DNA of 64,000 nucleotides. It comes from Vibrio vulnificus NBRC 15645 = ATCC 27562. GTDB taxonomy: Bacteria; Pseudomonadota; Gammaproteobacteria; Enterobacterales; Vibrionaceae. The notes beneath the pieces were generated by a model, which ran no database searches, was not told the DNA's origin, and saw only the letters and a program-made list of their open reading frames with translations. The stretch spans positions 1,984,001-2,048,000 of the forward strand of contig NZ_CP012881.1 of the NCBI RefSeq assembly GCF_002224265.1, given 5' to 3'. The position numbers and the translations under genes were made by a program. This document shows positions 1 to 9,912 of this stretch, one piece after another (the stretch's first letter is position 1; each line of letters begins with the position of its first letter).

Positions 1-10
1 GGCAGAATCC

Positions 11-730
11 ATGAGTGAAGTCACCACTAACGAATACAATGAAGACGGCAAGCTGATCCGCAAAATCCGCAGTTTTGTTCGTCGCGAAGGCCGTTTAACC
101 AAAGGTCAAGAAAATGCGATGAAAGAGTGCTGGCCAACAATGGGCATCGATTACCAAAAGCAACTTCTTGATTGGAAAGAAGTATTTGGTAACGATAATC
201 CTGTCGTGCTTGAAATTGGCTTTGGTATGGGCGCTTCTTTGGTTGAAATGGCGAAAAATGCCCCAGAAAAGAACTTCTTTGGTATTGAAGTGCACAGCCC
301 TGGCGTTGGTGCCTGTCTGTCAGACGCTCGTGACGCAGGCATCACCAATCTGCGTGTGATGTGTCATGATGCGGTTGAAGTGTTTGAGCACATGATTCCG
401 AACGACAGCCTAGCGACGTTGCAATTGTTCTTCCCAGACCCATGGCACAAAAAGCGCCATCACAAGCGTCGTATTGTACAGCTTGAGTTTGCGGAAATGG
501 TTCGTCAAAAGCTGATCCCGAATGAAGGTATCTTCCATATGGCGACGGATTGGGAAAACTACGCTGAGCACATGATTGAAATCATGAACCAAGCGCCAGG
601 TTACAGCAATATTGCCCAAGAAGGCGATTATATTCCACGCCCTGAAGAGCGTCCGCTGACCAAATTCGAAGCGCGTGGTCATCGTCTTGGCCACGGTGTG
701 TGGGATATTAAATTTAAGCGAGTGAGCTAA
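11..730 (+). CDS. trmB: tRNA (guanine-N7-)-methyltransferase
   Basis: Cytoplasmic SAM-dependent enzyme that methylates G46 of tRNA at N7. At 239 residues it has the usual length. The SAM-binding motif EIGFGMG is at about residues 68-74 and the family signature [15 protein letters not shown] at about 140-154. The start codon is only 11 bases into the window, so its own promoter is outside. A strong terminator follows at 787-816. Family assignment is secure from the motifs. Confidence 0.97.
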   Translation: MSEVTTNEYNEDGKLIRKIRSFVRREGRLTKGQENAMKECWPTMGIDYQKQLLDWKEVFGNDNPVVLEIGFGMGASLVEMAKNAPEKNFFGIEVHSPGVGACLSDARDAGITNLRVMCHDAVEVFEHMIPNDSLATLQLFFPDPWHKKRHHKRRIVQLEFAEMVRQKLIPNEGIFHMATDWENYAEHMIEIMNQAPGYSNIAQEGDYIPRPEERPLTKFEARGHRLGHGVWDIKFKRVS

Positions 731-786
731 TCGCAGATTTATTGTTTGACTGGTTTTTATAAAATCAGCACACTGCGAAAAAGAAG

Positions 787-816
787 AGCCAACATTGAGA
801 AATGTTGGCTTTTTTG
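787..816 (+). terminator. Rho-independent terminator after trmB
   Basis: Stem AGCCAACATT / AATGTTGGCT with loop GAGA, followed directly by a run of six T. It lies between trmB and glsB and separates their transcription. Confidence 0.88.
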
Positions 817-856
817 ACCCTACAATAAACACAATAATGGTTTGGTAAAGTCTGTC

Positions 857-1777
857 ATGAAGCCAACAAAAGAACTGCTCAACGAAATTTTGCATGAAGT
901 TCGCCCTCTGATTGGGCGTGGGAAAGTCGCCAACTATATTCCTGCTTTGGCCAGAGTGCCGGCGCATAAGCTTGCTATCGCGGTGTACACCAATCAAGGT
1001 GAGGTGATCAAAGCGGGAGATGCCGATGAGGCGTTCTCGATACAATCCATTTCTAAAGCGCTGAGTTTAACGCTTGCCATGGGCCTATATCAGCCGGACG
1101 AAATTTGGCGTCGAGTGGGTAAGGAGCCTTCTGGGCAAGCGTTTAATTCGCTGATTCAGTTAGAAATGGAACAGGGTATTCCGCGCAACCCGTTCATTAA
1201 TGCGGGGGCGATTGTGGTGGCCGATCTGCTCGCCAGCCGTTTATCTGCGCCACGCCAGCGTTTGCTGGAATTTGTCCGTCAGCTTTCAGGTGAAACGCAT
1301 ATCTGTTACGACAAAGTGGTGGCAGCCTCTGAAATGATGCACAGCGACCGCAATGCGGCCATTGCTTATCTGATGCGTTCATTTGGCAATTTTGAGAATG
1401 ACGTTATCCCTGTTCTACATAACTATTTTCATGCCTGTGCGTTAAAAATGAGTTGCGTCGATTTGGCGAAGACCTTTAGTTATTTAGCCAATAAAGGCGT
1501 GTCGGTACACACAAACCAACGCGTTATTAGCCCTGTGCAAACCAAACAGCTCAATGCCTTATTAGCCACTTGTGGCTTGTACGATGGGGCGGGGGAGTTT
1601 GCGTATCGTGTGGGGATGCCAGGCAAATCGGGCGTGGGCGGTGGGATCATCGCCATCGTGCCGGGGGAGATGACCATTGCGGTTTGGTCACCAGAGTTAG
1701 ACCCGTCAGGAAACTCGTTAGCGGGCACGAAAGCGCTAGAGTTGCTTTCTGAGCGAATTGGGCGTTCGATTTTCTAA
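857..1777 (+). CDS. glsB: glutaminase (serine-dependent beta-lactamase-like family)
   Basis: Hydrolyses L-glutamine to glutamate and ammonia in the cytoplasm. The protein has 306 residues counted from MKPTK. The S-x-x-K catalytic motif (S64-I-S-K67) lies in SIQSISK, and the family blocks [16 protein letters not shown] and [11 protein letters not shown] are intact. An upstream in-frame non-ATG start at 842 is possible, but the ATG at 857 fits the family length. The gene is convergent with hemW and shares a bidirectional terminator with it. Confidence 0.95.
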   Translation: MKPTKELLNEILHEVRPLIGRGKVANYIPALARVPAHKLAIAVYTNQGEVIKAGDADEAFSIQSISKALSLTLAMGLYQPDEIWRRVGKEPSGQAFNSLIQLEMEQGIPRNPFINAGAIVVADLLASRLSAPRQRLLEFVRQLSGETHICYDKVVAASEMMHSDRNAAIAYLMRSFGNFENDVIPVLHNYFHACALKMSCVDLAKTFSYLANKGVSVHTNQRVISPVQTKQLNALLATCGLYDGAGEFAYRVGMPGKSGVGGGIIAIVPGEMTIAVWSPELDPSGNSLAGTKALELLSERIGRSIF

Positions 1778-1800
1778 AGAAGCGATGTCACGAATAAAGG

Positions 1801-1832
1801 AAAGGGTTGGTGTCCGTGTGCCAACCCTTTTG
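1801..1832. terminator. bidirectional terminator between glsB and hemW
   Basis: Stem AAAGGGTTGG / CCAACCCTTT with a 10-base loop. A-rich and T-rich flanks make it usable from both strands, in the gap between convergent genes. Confidence 0.85.
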
Positions 1833-1849
1833 TCATTTATCGAACTGGC

Positions 1850-3022
1850 TTAATCTTCTTCAGCCATAAACGCTTCGAGCAAGTCGTTTAGGAACAGCTT
1901 ACCTTTCTCTGTGATTTGCCAACTGGTTTCGTTGTCATTCAAATAGCCCATCTCAACGGCCCATTGAATGGTTGTCTCGATAAAACTCAGTGGTAGCCCG
2001 GTTGTGTCAATAAAATCTTGTTTCGGGCACGCTTCCATCAATCTAAAGCGATTCATAAAGAACTCAAACGGACGATCAATCTCTTCGACCAACTGTTCGC
2101 TATCAAGATAAGGTTTGACCATATTTTGATGCGCTGCCAAGTAGCCCTTCGGATGCTTAATTTTGGTGGTGCGAATGATGCGTCCGTCAGCAAAACTCAG
2201 TTTGCCGTGTGAGCCACAGCCAATCCCTAAGTAATCGCCAAAGCGCCAGTAGTTAAGATTGTGCTGACATTGATAACCGGGTTTGCTGTAACCGGAAATC
2301 TCGTACTGCACGTATCCTGCTTGTGTGAGTTTCTGATGGCCTTGCTCAAAGATGTCCCACAACTGGTCGTCGTCGGGGAGAACCGGCGGCTTGTAGTAGA
2401 ACATGGTATTTGGCTCAATGGTGAGCTGATACCAAGAAAGATGAGGCGGATTAAGCTCAATCGCTTTGTCCAGATCGGCCAGAGCTTGTTCGATGCTTTG
2501 ATCGGGCAAACCGTGCATGAGATCGAGGTTAAAACTGTTCAAGCCAATTTGATGAGCCAGTCTCGCTGCGTTCACGGCTTCATCTTGGCCGTGAATACGT
2601 CCCAAACGCTCAAGCTTTTGCTGCTCAAAACTTTGTACGCCGATGGAGATGCGTGTGACCCCTGCTTTGCGATAGCCGGCAAAACGCTCCGCTTCGATGG
2701 TGCCGGGATTGGCTTCCATGGTGATCTCGATCGAAGGCGTAAAGGGAATGCGTTTTTCGATCCCTTGCAAAAGATCTCGAATGCCTTCTGCTGAGATGAG
2801 GCTTGGTGTGCCACCGCCGATAAAAATCGAGTGCAGTGGCCTTGGTGCGCGGTGAAGCTGATACTTTTCGATGTCACGGTCAAGATCTTCCAGCAGCGCA
2901 TTGATGTACATCTGCTCTGGAATCTGCTCTTTGAGTGCGTGAGAGTTGAAGTCGCAATAAGGGCACTTTTGTACACACCATGGGATGTGAACATACAAAC
3001 TGAGTGCTGGGGGCGTTAACAT
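1850..3022 (-). CDS. hemW: HemW, radical-SAM heme chaperone (coproporphyrinogen-III-oxidase-like)
   Basis: Radical SAM protein of 390 residues. The iron-sulfur motif C16-x3-C20-x2-C23 is followed by DF, the pattern of HemW and HemN-like proteins. Known family members bind heme and insert it into respiratory proteins, so older labels calling it a coproporphyrinogen oxidase are probably wrong. It is the last gene of a minus-strand run (yggS, proC, yggT, yggU, DUF4426, rdgB, hemW) and starts 9 bases after the rdgB stop codon, which suggests co-transcription. Confidence 0.95.
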   Translation of the reverse strand: MLTPPALSLYVHIPWCVQKCPYCDFNSHALKEQIPEQMYINALLEDLDRDIEKYQLHRAPRPLHSIFIGGGTPSLISAEGIRDLLQGIEKRIPFTPSIEITMEANPGTIEAERFAGYRKAGVTRISIGVQSFEQQKLERLGRIHGQDEAVNAARLAHQIGLNSFNLDLMHGLPDQSIEQALADLDKAIELNPPHLSWYQLTIEPNTMFYYKPPVLPDDDQLWDIFEQGHQKLTQAGYVQYEISGYSKPGYQCQHNLNYWRFGDYLGIGCGSHGKLSFADGRIIRTTKIKHPKGYLAAHQNMVKPYLDSEQLVEEIDRPFEFFMNRFRLMEACPKQDFIDTTGLPLSFIETTIQWAVEMGYLNDNETSWQITEKGKLFLNDLLEAFMAEED

Positions 3023-3031
3023 GCGAGTACC

Positions 3032-3634
3032 TTACACCAAAGGCTGTTCACGTAGCGTAGCAAAAAGCTGTTTCAAGGCTTTGCCACGATGAGAGAGTTG
3101 TTTCTTGCGCGCAGGTTCAAGTTCGGCAGAAGCGCAGTTGTCTTCTGGGACGAAGAAGATGGGGTCGTAGCCAAAGCCATTGTCACCGTGTGCTTGCGTT
3201 AGAATGTGGCCTTCCCATTTGCCGTGGCAGATAATAGGGGTTGGGTCGTTTTCGTGGCGCATCAACACCAACACGCAATGGAAACGCGCGGTACGTTGCG
3301 CTTCTGGCACGCCTTCCATCGCTTTTAAGAGCTTTTCTAGGTTCTCTTGATCTGAGGCTTTTTCTCCTGCGTAACGTGCAGAGTAAATTCCTGGAGCGCC
3401 CTGAAGAAAATCCACTTCTAAACCTGAATCATCCGCAATCGCTGCAAGCCCGGTCTCTTTAGCGGCGTGACGCGCCTTGATGATGGCATTTTCAATGAAA
3501 GTTGTGCCCGTTTCAGCCACTTCAGACACATTGAATTCGCTTTGTGCGACGACATCAAAACCGAAATCGGCAAGTAGGTCTGCCATTTCGCGAACTTTGC
3601 CTTGGTTACCTGTGGCTAATACGATCTTTTTCAT
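3032..3634 (-). CDS. rdgB: XTP/dITP pyrophosphatase (non-canonical purine NTPase)
   Basis: Hydrolyses dITP, XTP and related deaminated purine nucleotides to monophosphates, keeping them out of DNA and RNA. The N-terminus [14 protein letters not shown] and the block DDSGLEVD are diagnostic of the HAM1/RdgB family. The reading frame is open 27 codons further upstream, but that part overlaps the preceding gene and is not conserved. The ATG at 3634 gives 200 residues, near the usual length of about 197. Confidence 0.95.
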   Translation of the reverse strand: MKKIVLATGNQGKVREMADLLADFGFDVVAQSEFNVSEVAETGTTFIENAIIKARHAAKETGLAAIADDSGLEVDFLQGAPGIYSARYAGEKASDQENLEKLLKAMEGVPEAQRTARFHCVLVLMRHENDPTPIICHGKWEGHILTQAHGDNGFGYDPIFFVPEDNCASAELEPARKKQLSHRGKALKQLFATLREQPLV

Positions 3635-3644
3635 GGTGTTCTCG

Positions 3645-4076
3645 TTATTCTTCAACATAAAACTTTTGGGTAAATTTGAGTTTGCCTGCGCCTTTGATGC
3701 CTGCGTTGACATCAAGATCGAAGGTCAGGGTCTCTTCGTGGCTGATCGGCAACTCCGCTAAATAATAAATCGCGCTCCCTTCTTGGACACGCTTAAATTC
3801 CAGAGTACGAATCTGGCCGAGTAAATTCTTGGCTTGGCCCGATATGGTGGCGTCGAGTGCTGGTTTTCCTACACGGCTTTTGTCCAACACACTGATGTTG
3901 ATAATGGCACTGTATTCGTTACGTTTTAGCCCATAGCTTCTCGCCACTTTTGGGGTTAAAAAGGTGGAATTGAATGCGACGTAATGCACTTCCGCATCTT
4001 TAATGGTTTTGAATTGTTCTGCCCATGTTGGTAGAGCCATCAGACAACTCAGTACTGCAACCATCCATTTGTTCAT
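3645..4076 (-). CDS. DUF4426 periplasmic protein
   Basis: A 143-residue protein with a cleavable signal peptide (hydrophobic residues 4-18, cleavage probably after ALPTWA). It resembles the DUF4426 family, found beside rdgB and yggU in Vibrio-type genomes. No catalytic motif is visible and the function is unknown. The gap to rdgB is 10 bases, so the two are probably co-transcribed. Confidence 0.8.
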   Translation of the reverse strand: MNKWMVAVLSCLMALPTWAEQFKTIKDAEVHYVAFNSTFLTPKVARSYGLKRNEYSAIINISVLDKSRVGKPALDATISGQAKNLLGQIRTLEFKRVQEGSAIYYLAELPISHEETLTFDLDVNAGIKGAGKLKFTQKFYVEE

Positions 4077-4118
4077 TGTAGACTTCCTTACTCGTTATTG
4101 GCGGTAAACAAAAAGCCA

Positions 4119-4409
4119 TCACAAGATGGCTTTCACTTCGTCTGGTATTTGTTGTGGAGCGTGAATACGCACTTGTTTGTGCCGTCCGAGTTCTCCTTTT
4201 TCTATCGTGACCAGACTTTTAGCAACTTTAAACCACTTACCCAGTAACTTGGTTAAATGCCCATTTGCTTTCCCATCAACGGGGGGCGCGGTGATGGCAA
4301 TTTTCAGTTCATCACCATGCAAGCCAAGGATTTTATCACGACTTGCTTTGGGTTGGATGTAGAGACGAAGCACCACATCCTCACCATCAAGCCAAACCGC
4401 TTGGCTCAT
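4119..4409 (-). CDS. yggU: YggU-family protein (DUF167)
   Basis: Small protein of 96 residues with the DUF167 core ([13 protein letters not shown]... [11 protein letters not shown]... [19 protein letters not shown]). The function is not established. The ATG at 4409 shares one base with the stop of yggT (TAATG arrangement), which argues for translational coupling and against the longer frame starting at 4424. Confidence 0.9.
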   Translation of the reverse strand: MSQAVWLDGEDVVLRLYIQPKASRDKILGLHGDELKIAITAPPVDGKANGHLTKLLGKWFKVAKSLVTIEKGELGRHKQVRIHAPQQIPDEVKAIL

Positions 4410-4966
4410 TACAACTGATACCAAATCGGGCCAATCACATCCCCCATCAAGAAGTTTGCGAATTGCAGAGCGATGAACAGCACTAGCACGCTTAAGTCAA
4501 AGCCCCCCATGGCGGGCAAAATACGACGAATCGGTGCCAGCATAGGTTCAGTTAATTGATGGAACACGTATTCGATAGGGCTGCGACCTTGGCTCACCCA
4601 GCTCAGAATCGCACGAATCAACAGTACCCAGAACAACAGACCACCAGCGGCTTTCACCAGCGACAGTAAACCAAGGTAGAGGAAATCGGCACTAAAGGTG
4701 ACGGAACCACCAGAAGCAATCAGGATCAGCGCAACAAACTTCAACACACACAAGACGTAGGCAAACAATACGGTTGCCAGATCTAGGCTACCAATGGATG
4801 GGATCACACGGCGCAGCGGGCCGATTACGGGTTGGGTTGCTTTGACGATAAATTGCGAAAATGGATTGTAAAAATCCGCACGCGCGGCTTGCAGCCAAAT
4901 TCGTAAGATCACGACCATGATATAGAGATCAAACAGCGTCGAAATCAGAAAACTCATTGCATTCAT
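4409..4966 (-). CDS. yggT: YggT-family inner-membrane protein
   Basis: Protein of 185 residues with two YGGT repeats. Each has hydrophobic segments and a conserved tail: [21 protein letters not shown] near residue 40, and [18 protein letters not shown] near residue 130. Four or more membrane segments are likely. The family has been connected with osmotic-stress tolerance and membrane organisation, but the exact job is unclear. It sits between proC and yggU in the usual proteobacterial order. Confidence 0.93.
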   Translation of the reverse strand: MNAMSFLISTLFDLYIMVVILRIWLQAARADFYNPFSQFIVKATQPVIGPLRRVIPSIGSLDLATVLFAYVLCVLKFVALILIASGGSVTFSADFLYLGLLSLVKAAGGLLFWVLLIRAILSWVSQGRSPIEYVFHQLTEPMLAPIRRILPAMGGFDLSVLVLFIALQFANFLMGDVIGPIWYQL

Positions 4967-5007
4967 AGATGCCCCTCAAAACGTAGAGCTGCTAAGCAGC
5001 CAGGTGA

Positions 5008-5826
5008 TTAAAACAGTTTTTCCATCTCTTGCGCACGAGCCACTGCCGCTTGCATGGCCTTGGCTACGATATCAGAGAGTTGATGTTCATTGAAAGTACG
5101 TAATGCTTCGGCGGTCGTCCCTCCTTTGGAGGTGACGTTCTCGCGTAGAGTCGCCAGTTCGGTGTCTGGGTTTTCCACCACCATACTGGCCGCCCCCAAT
5201 GCGGATTGCTGAACCAGCAAACGAGCGGTTTGCTTATCAAATCCTTGTGCCATCGCTTCAGCTTGCATGGCTTCCATAAAGAGGAAGAAATACGCAGGAG
5301 CACTGCCTGCCGCCGCAATGACATGATTAATGCCCGATTCTTCATCGACCCAGCAGGTTTTGCCGACCGCTTGCATCAACTGTTCGGCAAAGTGGCGATC
5401 TTGCTCTGCCACTGAGGTTGGAGCATATAAGCCGCTCATGCCTAACCCGAGTTGCGATGGGGTATTGGGCATGACGCGCACTAAGTTGAGTTGAGTGGCC
5501 AGCATGTCATTTAATCGCGCGCAGCTAATGCCAGCAGCAATCGAAATAACCAGCTTATTGGAGAAGTCGACGGATTGTAGCGGTTTGCACACTTCTTCCA
5601 TCATTTGCGGTTTCACAGAAAGGACGATCACGTCTGCTTGCGTTGCTGCCATAAAATTATCGCTGGTGGTCTGAATGCCAAACTGCTGCTCAAGGGGCAA
5701 ACGACGCGTCTCGCTGGGTGCGGTGGCGGTGATTTTATCGGCAGGGTAACCGTCCGCCACTAAGCCAGAGACAATGGCTCTCACCATATTGCCAGCACCG
5801 ATAAAAGCGATGTTCTTATGTTCCAT
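5008..5826 (-). CDS. proC: pyrroline-5-carboxylate reductase
   Basis: Last step of proline synthesis: NAD(P)H reduction of 1-pyrroline-5-carboxylate. The Rossmann motif FIGAGNM is at residues 8-14, and the signature near the C-terminus (LRENVTSKGGTTAEAL) is complete. At 272 residues the length is normal. It sits between yggS and yggT, an old conserved cluster linking proline synthesis with PLP homeostasis genes. Confidence 0.96.
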   Translation of the reverse strand: MEHKNIAFIGAGNMVRAIVSGLVADGYPADKITATAPSETRRLPLEQQFGIQTTSDNFMAATQADVIVLSVKPQMMEEVCKPLQSVDFSNKLVISIAAGISCARLNDMLATQLNLVRVMPNTPSQLGLGMSGLYAPTSVAEQDRHFAEQLMQAVGKTCWVDEESGINHVIAAAGSAPAYFFLFMEAMQAEAMAQGFDKQTARLLVQQSALGAASMVVENPDTELATLRENVTSKGGTTAEALRTFNEHQLSDIVAKAMQAAVARAQEMEKLF

Positions 5827-5860
5827 ATTTCTGTTCCGCTAGTAAGTAAAAGTCGCCGAG

Positions 5861-6571
5861 TTACGCTTTATTGCTGTAATCGCGATGGCCAAAAATGGCG
5901 GTGCCAATGCGCACCATGGTTGAACCTGATTCGATGGCGGCATCCATGTCGCCGCTCATGCCCATCGATAAAGTATCCACGCTTGGATAGCGTTGAGCTA
6001 AGCGTTGTTGTAGCGCAGCAAGCGGTTGGAATGCCGCTAACTGAGCAGCGTGGTCATCGACGTTTTCAGGGATTGACATCAACCCCCTTAAAGTGAGGTT
6101 GGGCAAGCGTGAAATCAACTCAGCAAGTGCAAATATTTCCTCACCGGATACACCTGACTTAGAGGCTTCGCCGCTGGTGTTCACTTGGATCAGCACTTGC
6201 AGTGGTGGGAGCTCTGCTGGGCGTTGATCATTTAAACGTTGAGCGATTTTGTCACGATCAATGGTATGTACCCACGCAAAGTGCTCCGCCACTAAGCGAC
6301 TTTTATTCGATTGAATAGGACCGATGAAATGCCACTCGATGGATTTCTCAGGGTGTTGCTCGGCAAAAAATCGGACTTTTTCTACGCCTTCTTGCACGTA
6401 GTTCTCACCAAAAGCCCTTTGACCAGCATGATAGGCTTCGAGAATCGCCTCGACAGGTTTGGTTTTACTGACCGCTAAAAGTTGCACTGAGTCTCGAGCT
6501 CGTCCACACTTTTGCGTAGAGTCGTGAATCTGTGTGGTGATATGTTCAATGTTTTGTTGAATACTGTTCAT
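5861..6571 (-). CDS. yggS: YggS/PROSC pyridoxal-5'-phosphate homeostasis protein
   Basis: PLP-binding protein with the alanine-racemase-like barrel fold and no known catalytic activity; it buffers free PLP. The Schiff-base lysine is K36 in LLAVSKTKP. The block MSMGMSGDMDAAI near the C-terminus is the phosphate-binding region. The start codon is only 24 bases from the divergent pilT start, so each promoter must lie partly inside the other gene or use this very short gap. Confidence 0.94.
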   Translation of the reverse strand: MNSIQQNIEHITTQIHDSTQKCGRARDSVQLLAVSKTKPVEAILEAYHAGQRAFGENYVQEGVEKVRFFAEQHPEKSIEWHFIGPIQSNKSRLVAEHFAWVHTIDRDKIAQRLNDQRPAELPPLQVLIQVNTSGEASKSGVSGEEIFALAELISRLPNLTLRGLMSIPENVDDHAAQLAAFQPLAALQQRLAQRYPSVDTLSMGMSGDMDAAIESGSTMVRIGTAIFGHRDYSNKA

Positions 6572-6595
6572 CGCAAGTCTTTTAAGGGAAAAATA

Positions 6596-7633
6596 ATGGA
6601 TATCACTGAGTTACTGGATTTTAGTGTAAAACATAACGCATCAGATCTACATCTTTCTGCGGGTGTGCCTCCTATGGTACGCATAGATGGCGATGTAAGA
6701 AAGCTCGGTGTGCCCGCATTTAATCATGCTGATGTGCATCGTTTGGTTTTTGAGATCATGAACGATTCACAGCGCAGTGAGTTTGAAGAGAAATTGGAAG
6801 TCGATTTTTCCTTTGAATTGCCTAACGTAGGTCGCTTTCGTGTTAACGCCTTCAACCAATCTCGTGGCTGCTCTGCGGTGTTTCGTACCATTCCAACCAA
6901 TATCCCTACCTTGGAAGAGCTTGAGTGCCCGCAAATTTTTGAAAAAATTGCGAAGTGTGAAAAAGGCTTGGTGCTGGTCACCGGGCCGACAGGTTCAGGT
7001 AAATCAACCACGTTAGCGGCGATGGTGGATTACATTAACCGAAACTACAACAAACACATTCTGACCATTGAAGATCCGATTGAATTTGTTCACCAAAATC
7101 AGAAATGTTTGATTAACCAACGCGAAGTTCATCGCGACACTCACAGTTTTAAAAATGCGTTGCGCAGTGCCTTGCGTGAAGACCCGGATGTGATTTTAGT
7201 GGGTGAGTTACGTGACCAAGAGACCATCAGCCTAGCGCTCACCGCGGCAGAAACGGGCCACTTGGTGTTTGGTACGTTGCACACCAGTAGTGCAGCAAAA
7301 ACCATTGACCGTATTATTGATGTGTTCCCTGGCAGTGACAAAGACATGGTGCGCTCAATGCTTTCTGAATCACTGCGCGCCGTTATCGCCCAGAAACTGC
7401 TGAAACGCATTGGAGGCGGGCGAGTGGCGTGTCATGAAATCATGATGGCGACGCCTGCCATTCGTAACTTGATCCGTGAAGATAAAGTGGCACAGATGTA
7501 CTCCATTATCCAAACAGGGGCTGCGCACGGCATGCAGACGATGGAACAGAATGCGCGTCAGTTGATGGCACAGGGCAAAGTGGCCAAAGAAGAAGTCGAC
7601 GCCAAAATTGAGATTGAAACTATCCAGTTTTAA
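6596..7633 (+). CDS. pilT: type IV pilus retraction ATPase PilT
   Basis: Hexameric cytoplasmic ATPase that depolymerises type IV pili, powering twitching and DNA uptake. It has 345 residues counted from MDITELLDF. The Walker A GPTGSGKST is near 130, followed by the Asp box and Walker B (EDPDVILVGELRD) and the PilT-specific AIRNLIRE near 288. The frame is open further upstream, but that part overlaps the divergent yggS gene. The ATG at 6596 is preceded by AAGGGAAAA. Confidence 0.97.
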   Translation: MDITELLDFSVKHNASDLHLSAGVPPMVRIDGDVRKLGVPAFNHADVHRLVFEIMNDSQRSEFEEKLEVDFSFELPNVGRFRVNAFNQSRGCSAVFRTIPTNIPTLEELECPQIFEKIAKCEKGLVLVTGPTGSGKSTTLAAMVDYINRNYNKHILTIEDPIEFVHQNQKCLINQREVHRDTHSFKNALRSALREDPDVILVGELRDQETISLALTAAETGHLVFGTLHTSSAAKTIDRIIDVFPGSDKDMVRSMLSESLRAVIAQKLLKRIGGGRVACHEIMMATPAIRNLIREDKVAQMYSIIQTGAAHGMQTMEQNARQLMAQGKVAKEEVDAKIEIETIQF

Positions 7634-7645
7634 CTGAGGTCTGCA

Positions 7646-8758
7646 ATGAGCATGGATTTAAACAAGATTTTAGAAGGGATGATCACGCTTAAAGCGTCGG
7701 ATCTTTATATCACGGTTGGTGCCCCCGTGCTGTTTCGTGTCGATGGTGAGCTGCGGCCGCAAGGCGAAAAATTATCGCAAATTGAAGTAGCTCAACTGCT
7801 GGATGGTGCGATGGACGAAGATCGGCGCGCTGACTTTCGCAAAAGCCGCGAGTCAAACTTTGCCATTGTGCGAGATTCGGGCCGTTTTCGTGTCAGTGCC
7901 TTCTACCAACGAGAGCTTCCTGGTGCGGTGATTCGCCGCATTGAAACCAATATTCCAACCTTTGAGGAGCTTAAGCTGCCTCATGTTTTGCAAGACTTAG
8001 CGATTGCCAAGCGTGGATTGGTGCTGGTGGTGGGGGCAACGGGCTCGGGTAAATCGACCACCATGGCTGCGATGACAGGCTATCGAAATACCCACCGTGG
8101 TGGACACATTTTGACGGTGGAAGACCCAATTGAATTTGTTCACGAACATAAACGCTGTATTGTCACCCAGCGAGAAGTCGGCTTGGATACGGAAAGCTAT
8201 GAAGTCGCACTAAAGAACTCGCTGCGTCAAGCGCCAGATATGATTCTGATTGGTGAGATTCGCAGTCGCGAAACCATGGAATACGCCATGACCTTTGCTG
8301 AAACGGGTCACTTGTGTATGGCGACACTGCATGCCAATAACGCCAACCAAGCACTGGAGCGCATCTTACACTTGGTGCCTAAAGAACAAAAAGAGCAGTT
8401 TTTGTTTGACCTTTCCATGAACTTAAAAGGGGTGGTGGGTCAGCAGTTGATTCGTGATAAAAATGGTAAAGGTCGTCACGGTGTGTTCGAGGTGTTACTT
8501 AACAGCCCGCGCGTGTCGGATTTGATCCGTCGTGGCGATTTGCATGAGCTGAAAATGACTATGGCGAAGTCGAAAGAAGTCGGTATGCAGACCTTTGACC
8601 AATCACTCTATACATTAGTAGTGGAAGGCAAAATCAGCGAAGAAGACGCCATGCACAGTGCCGATTCGGCCAACGATTTACGTTTGATGCTGAAGACGCA
8701 GCGAGGTGATATTAGTTCCCCCGGCTCATTGGCGAACGTGAAGATTGATATGGATTAG
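7646..8758 (+). CDS. pilU: PilT-dependent retraction ATPase PilU
   Basis: Paralogue of PilT, 370 residues, beginning 12 bases after the pilT stop. The Walker A GATGSGKST is near 130 and Walker B (APDMILIGEIRS) is present, but the PilT-type AIRNLIRE motif is replaced by SPRVSDLIRRGD. In Vibrio cholerae and others PilU works together with PilT to give forceful retraction. The two genes form an operon closed by the terminator at 8785. Confidence 0.96.
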   Translation: MSMDLNKILEGMITLKASDLYITVGAPVLFRVDGELRPQGEKLSQIEVAQLLDGAMDEDRRADFRKSRESNFAIVRDSGRFRVSAFYQRELPGAVIRRIETNIPTFEELKLPHVLQDLAIAKRGLVLVVGATGSGKSTTMAAMTGYRNTHRGGHILTVEDPIEFVHEHKRCIVTQREVGLDTESYEVALKNSLRQAPDMILIGEIRSRETMEYAMTFAETGHLCMATLHANNANQALERILHLVPKEQKEQFLFDLSMNLKGVVGQQLIRDKNGKGRHGVFEVLLNSPRVSDLIRRGDLHELKMTMAKSKEVGMQTFDQSLYTLVVEGKISEEDAMHSADSANDLRLMLKTQRGDISSPGSLANVKIDMD

Positions 8759-8784
8759 TTCGACAGTGCTAAAACACCATGAAA

Positions 8785-8813
8785 AAACGAGAGACCAGAA
8801 GTCTCTCGTTTTG
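8785..8813. terminator. bidirectional terminator between pilU and ruvX
   Basis: Stem AACGAGAGAC / GTCTCTCGTT with loop CAGAA-like centre, with A-run before and T-rich sequence after, between convergent genes. Confidence 0.85.
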
Positions 8814-8850
8814 TGTTTAGGGAGTGCGAAGGTGAAGAGTCTTCTGTGAG

Positions 8851-9273
8851 TTAGCCCCACTGAGCTTCAAACCAACTCTCTAAAATAATCACCGCAGATT
8901 GGCAATCGACGTTACCTTTGCTCAAAGCTTTGTAACCGCCCATAGAGAACAGCTCAGAACGCGCTTCTGTGGTTGATAGACGTTCATCATGCAATTCAAC
9001 CGGAAGACCAAAGCGCCCTTGTAGGCGTTGCGCAAACTTCTTCGCGCGTGGGGTAATGGTTTCTAAGGCCTTGCCGTGTAAATCTGTCGGCAGTCCCACC
9101 ACCAATAAATTGGGTTGCCACTCTTTGATTTGCTTTTCAATCTCATCCCAATTTGGAATGCCGTCATTGGCTTTGAAAGCCTTGAGTGGTGATGCGGTGC
9201 CAGTAATTTCTTGGCCGATGGCACTACCAATGCTTTTAGTGCCAAAATCGAATGCCATGATGGTGCGTGACAT
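8851..9273 (-). CDS. ruvX: RuvX/YqgF, putative pre-16S rRNA nuclease
   Basis: RNase-H-like fold protein of 140 residues. It has the first acidic motif [10 protein letters not shown] at the N-terminus, GLPTDLHG in the middle and DERLSTTEA later. In E. coli YqgF takes part in 16S rRNA 5'-end maturation; the older Holliday-junction resolvase label is an inference from fold. It follows algH in a minus-strand run with gshB and rsmE. Confidence 0.94.
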   Translation of the reverse strand: MSRTIMAFDFGTKSIGSAIGQEITGTASPLKAFKANDGIPNWDEIEKQIKEWQPNLLVVGLPTDLHGKALETITPRAKKFAQRLQGRFGLPVELHDERLSTTEARSELFSMGGYKALSKGNVDCQSAVIILESWFEAQWG

Positions 9274-9294
9274 AAATAACCTAAATCAAATGGG

Positions 9295-9858
9295 TTAAGC
9301 GTGACCAGCTTGATCGGAAAGCTGAGACGCGTGAATTCCAAGCATTTGCACGGCTTTTTGCCAGCGCATTGCTATCGGTGTATCAAAAATAATATCAGGA
9401 TTGGCTTCAACCGTGAGCCATGAGTTTTCCGCTAACTCGGCTTCGAGTTGTCCAGCACTCCAGCCTGAGTAACCGAGTGCGACGATGTAGCTGCTTGGTT
9501 CCGCTTCTGTGCCAAGCACAGTCAAAATGTCTTTTGAGGTAGTAACCGAGATCTGCTCGGTCATTTGTAAGCTCGACTCATAGAAATCTTTCGGTCTATG
9601 GAGAATGAAGCCGCGATCTTCAGCGACTGGCCCGCCATTGTAGACTGGCTTGGTCAGACTTGAGGTGTTCAACTGAGGATGAACAGGCTGGACATCGACT
9701 TGCTCGAGCATTTTGCCCACGGTGATATCAATAGGCGCGTTGATCATTAAGCCCATTGCGCCTTCTTCATTATGTTCACAGATATAGATGACGCTGTGCT
9801 GAAAGTAGGGATCTTTCATACCCGGCATCGCAACCAGAAAATGATTTGTCAGGTTCAT
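9295..9858 (-). CDS. YqgE/AlgH family protein (DUF179)
   Basis: Protein of 187 residues with typical DUF179 blocks: [19 protein letters not shown], then GAMGLMIN, then GGPV and [12 protein letters not shown]. The function is uncertain; AlgH was described as a regulator of alginate genes in Pseudomonas, but this is not known in Vibrio. The frame is open 16 codons upstream, but the ATG at 9858 matches the family N-terminus. Neighbour order with ruvX and gshB is conserved in gamma-proteobacteria. Confidence 0.92.
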
Positions 9859-9912
9859 ACAGGACTCCAATCTGTTACAGCAGAGCCATCGCTGGCTCTG
9901 CAACACTCATGT

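Noticed and set aside
410..1045. 211-codon minus-strand frame across trmB and glsB
   Set aside because: Shadow of two well-supported plus-strand genes and their terminator; no family resemblance.
2261..2794. 177-codon plus-strand frame inside hemW
   Set aside because: Antisense shadow of a conserved gene with intact radical SAM motifs.
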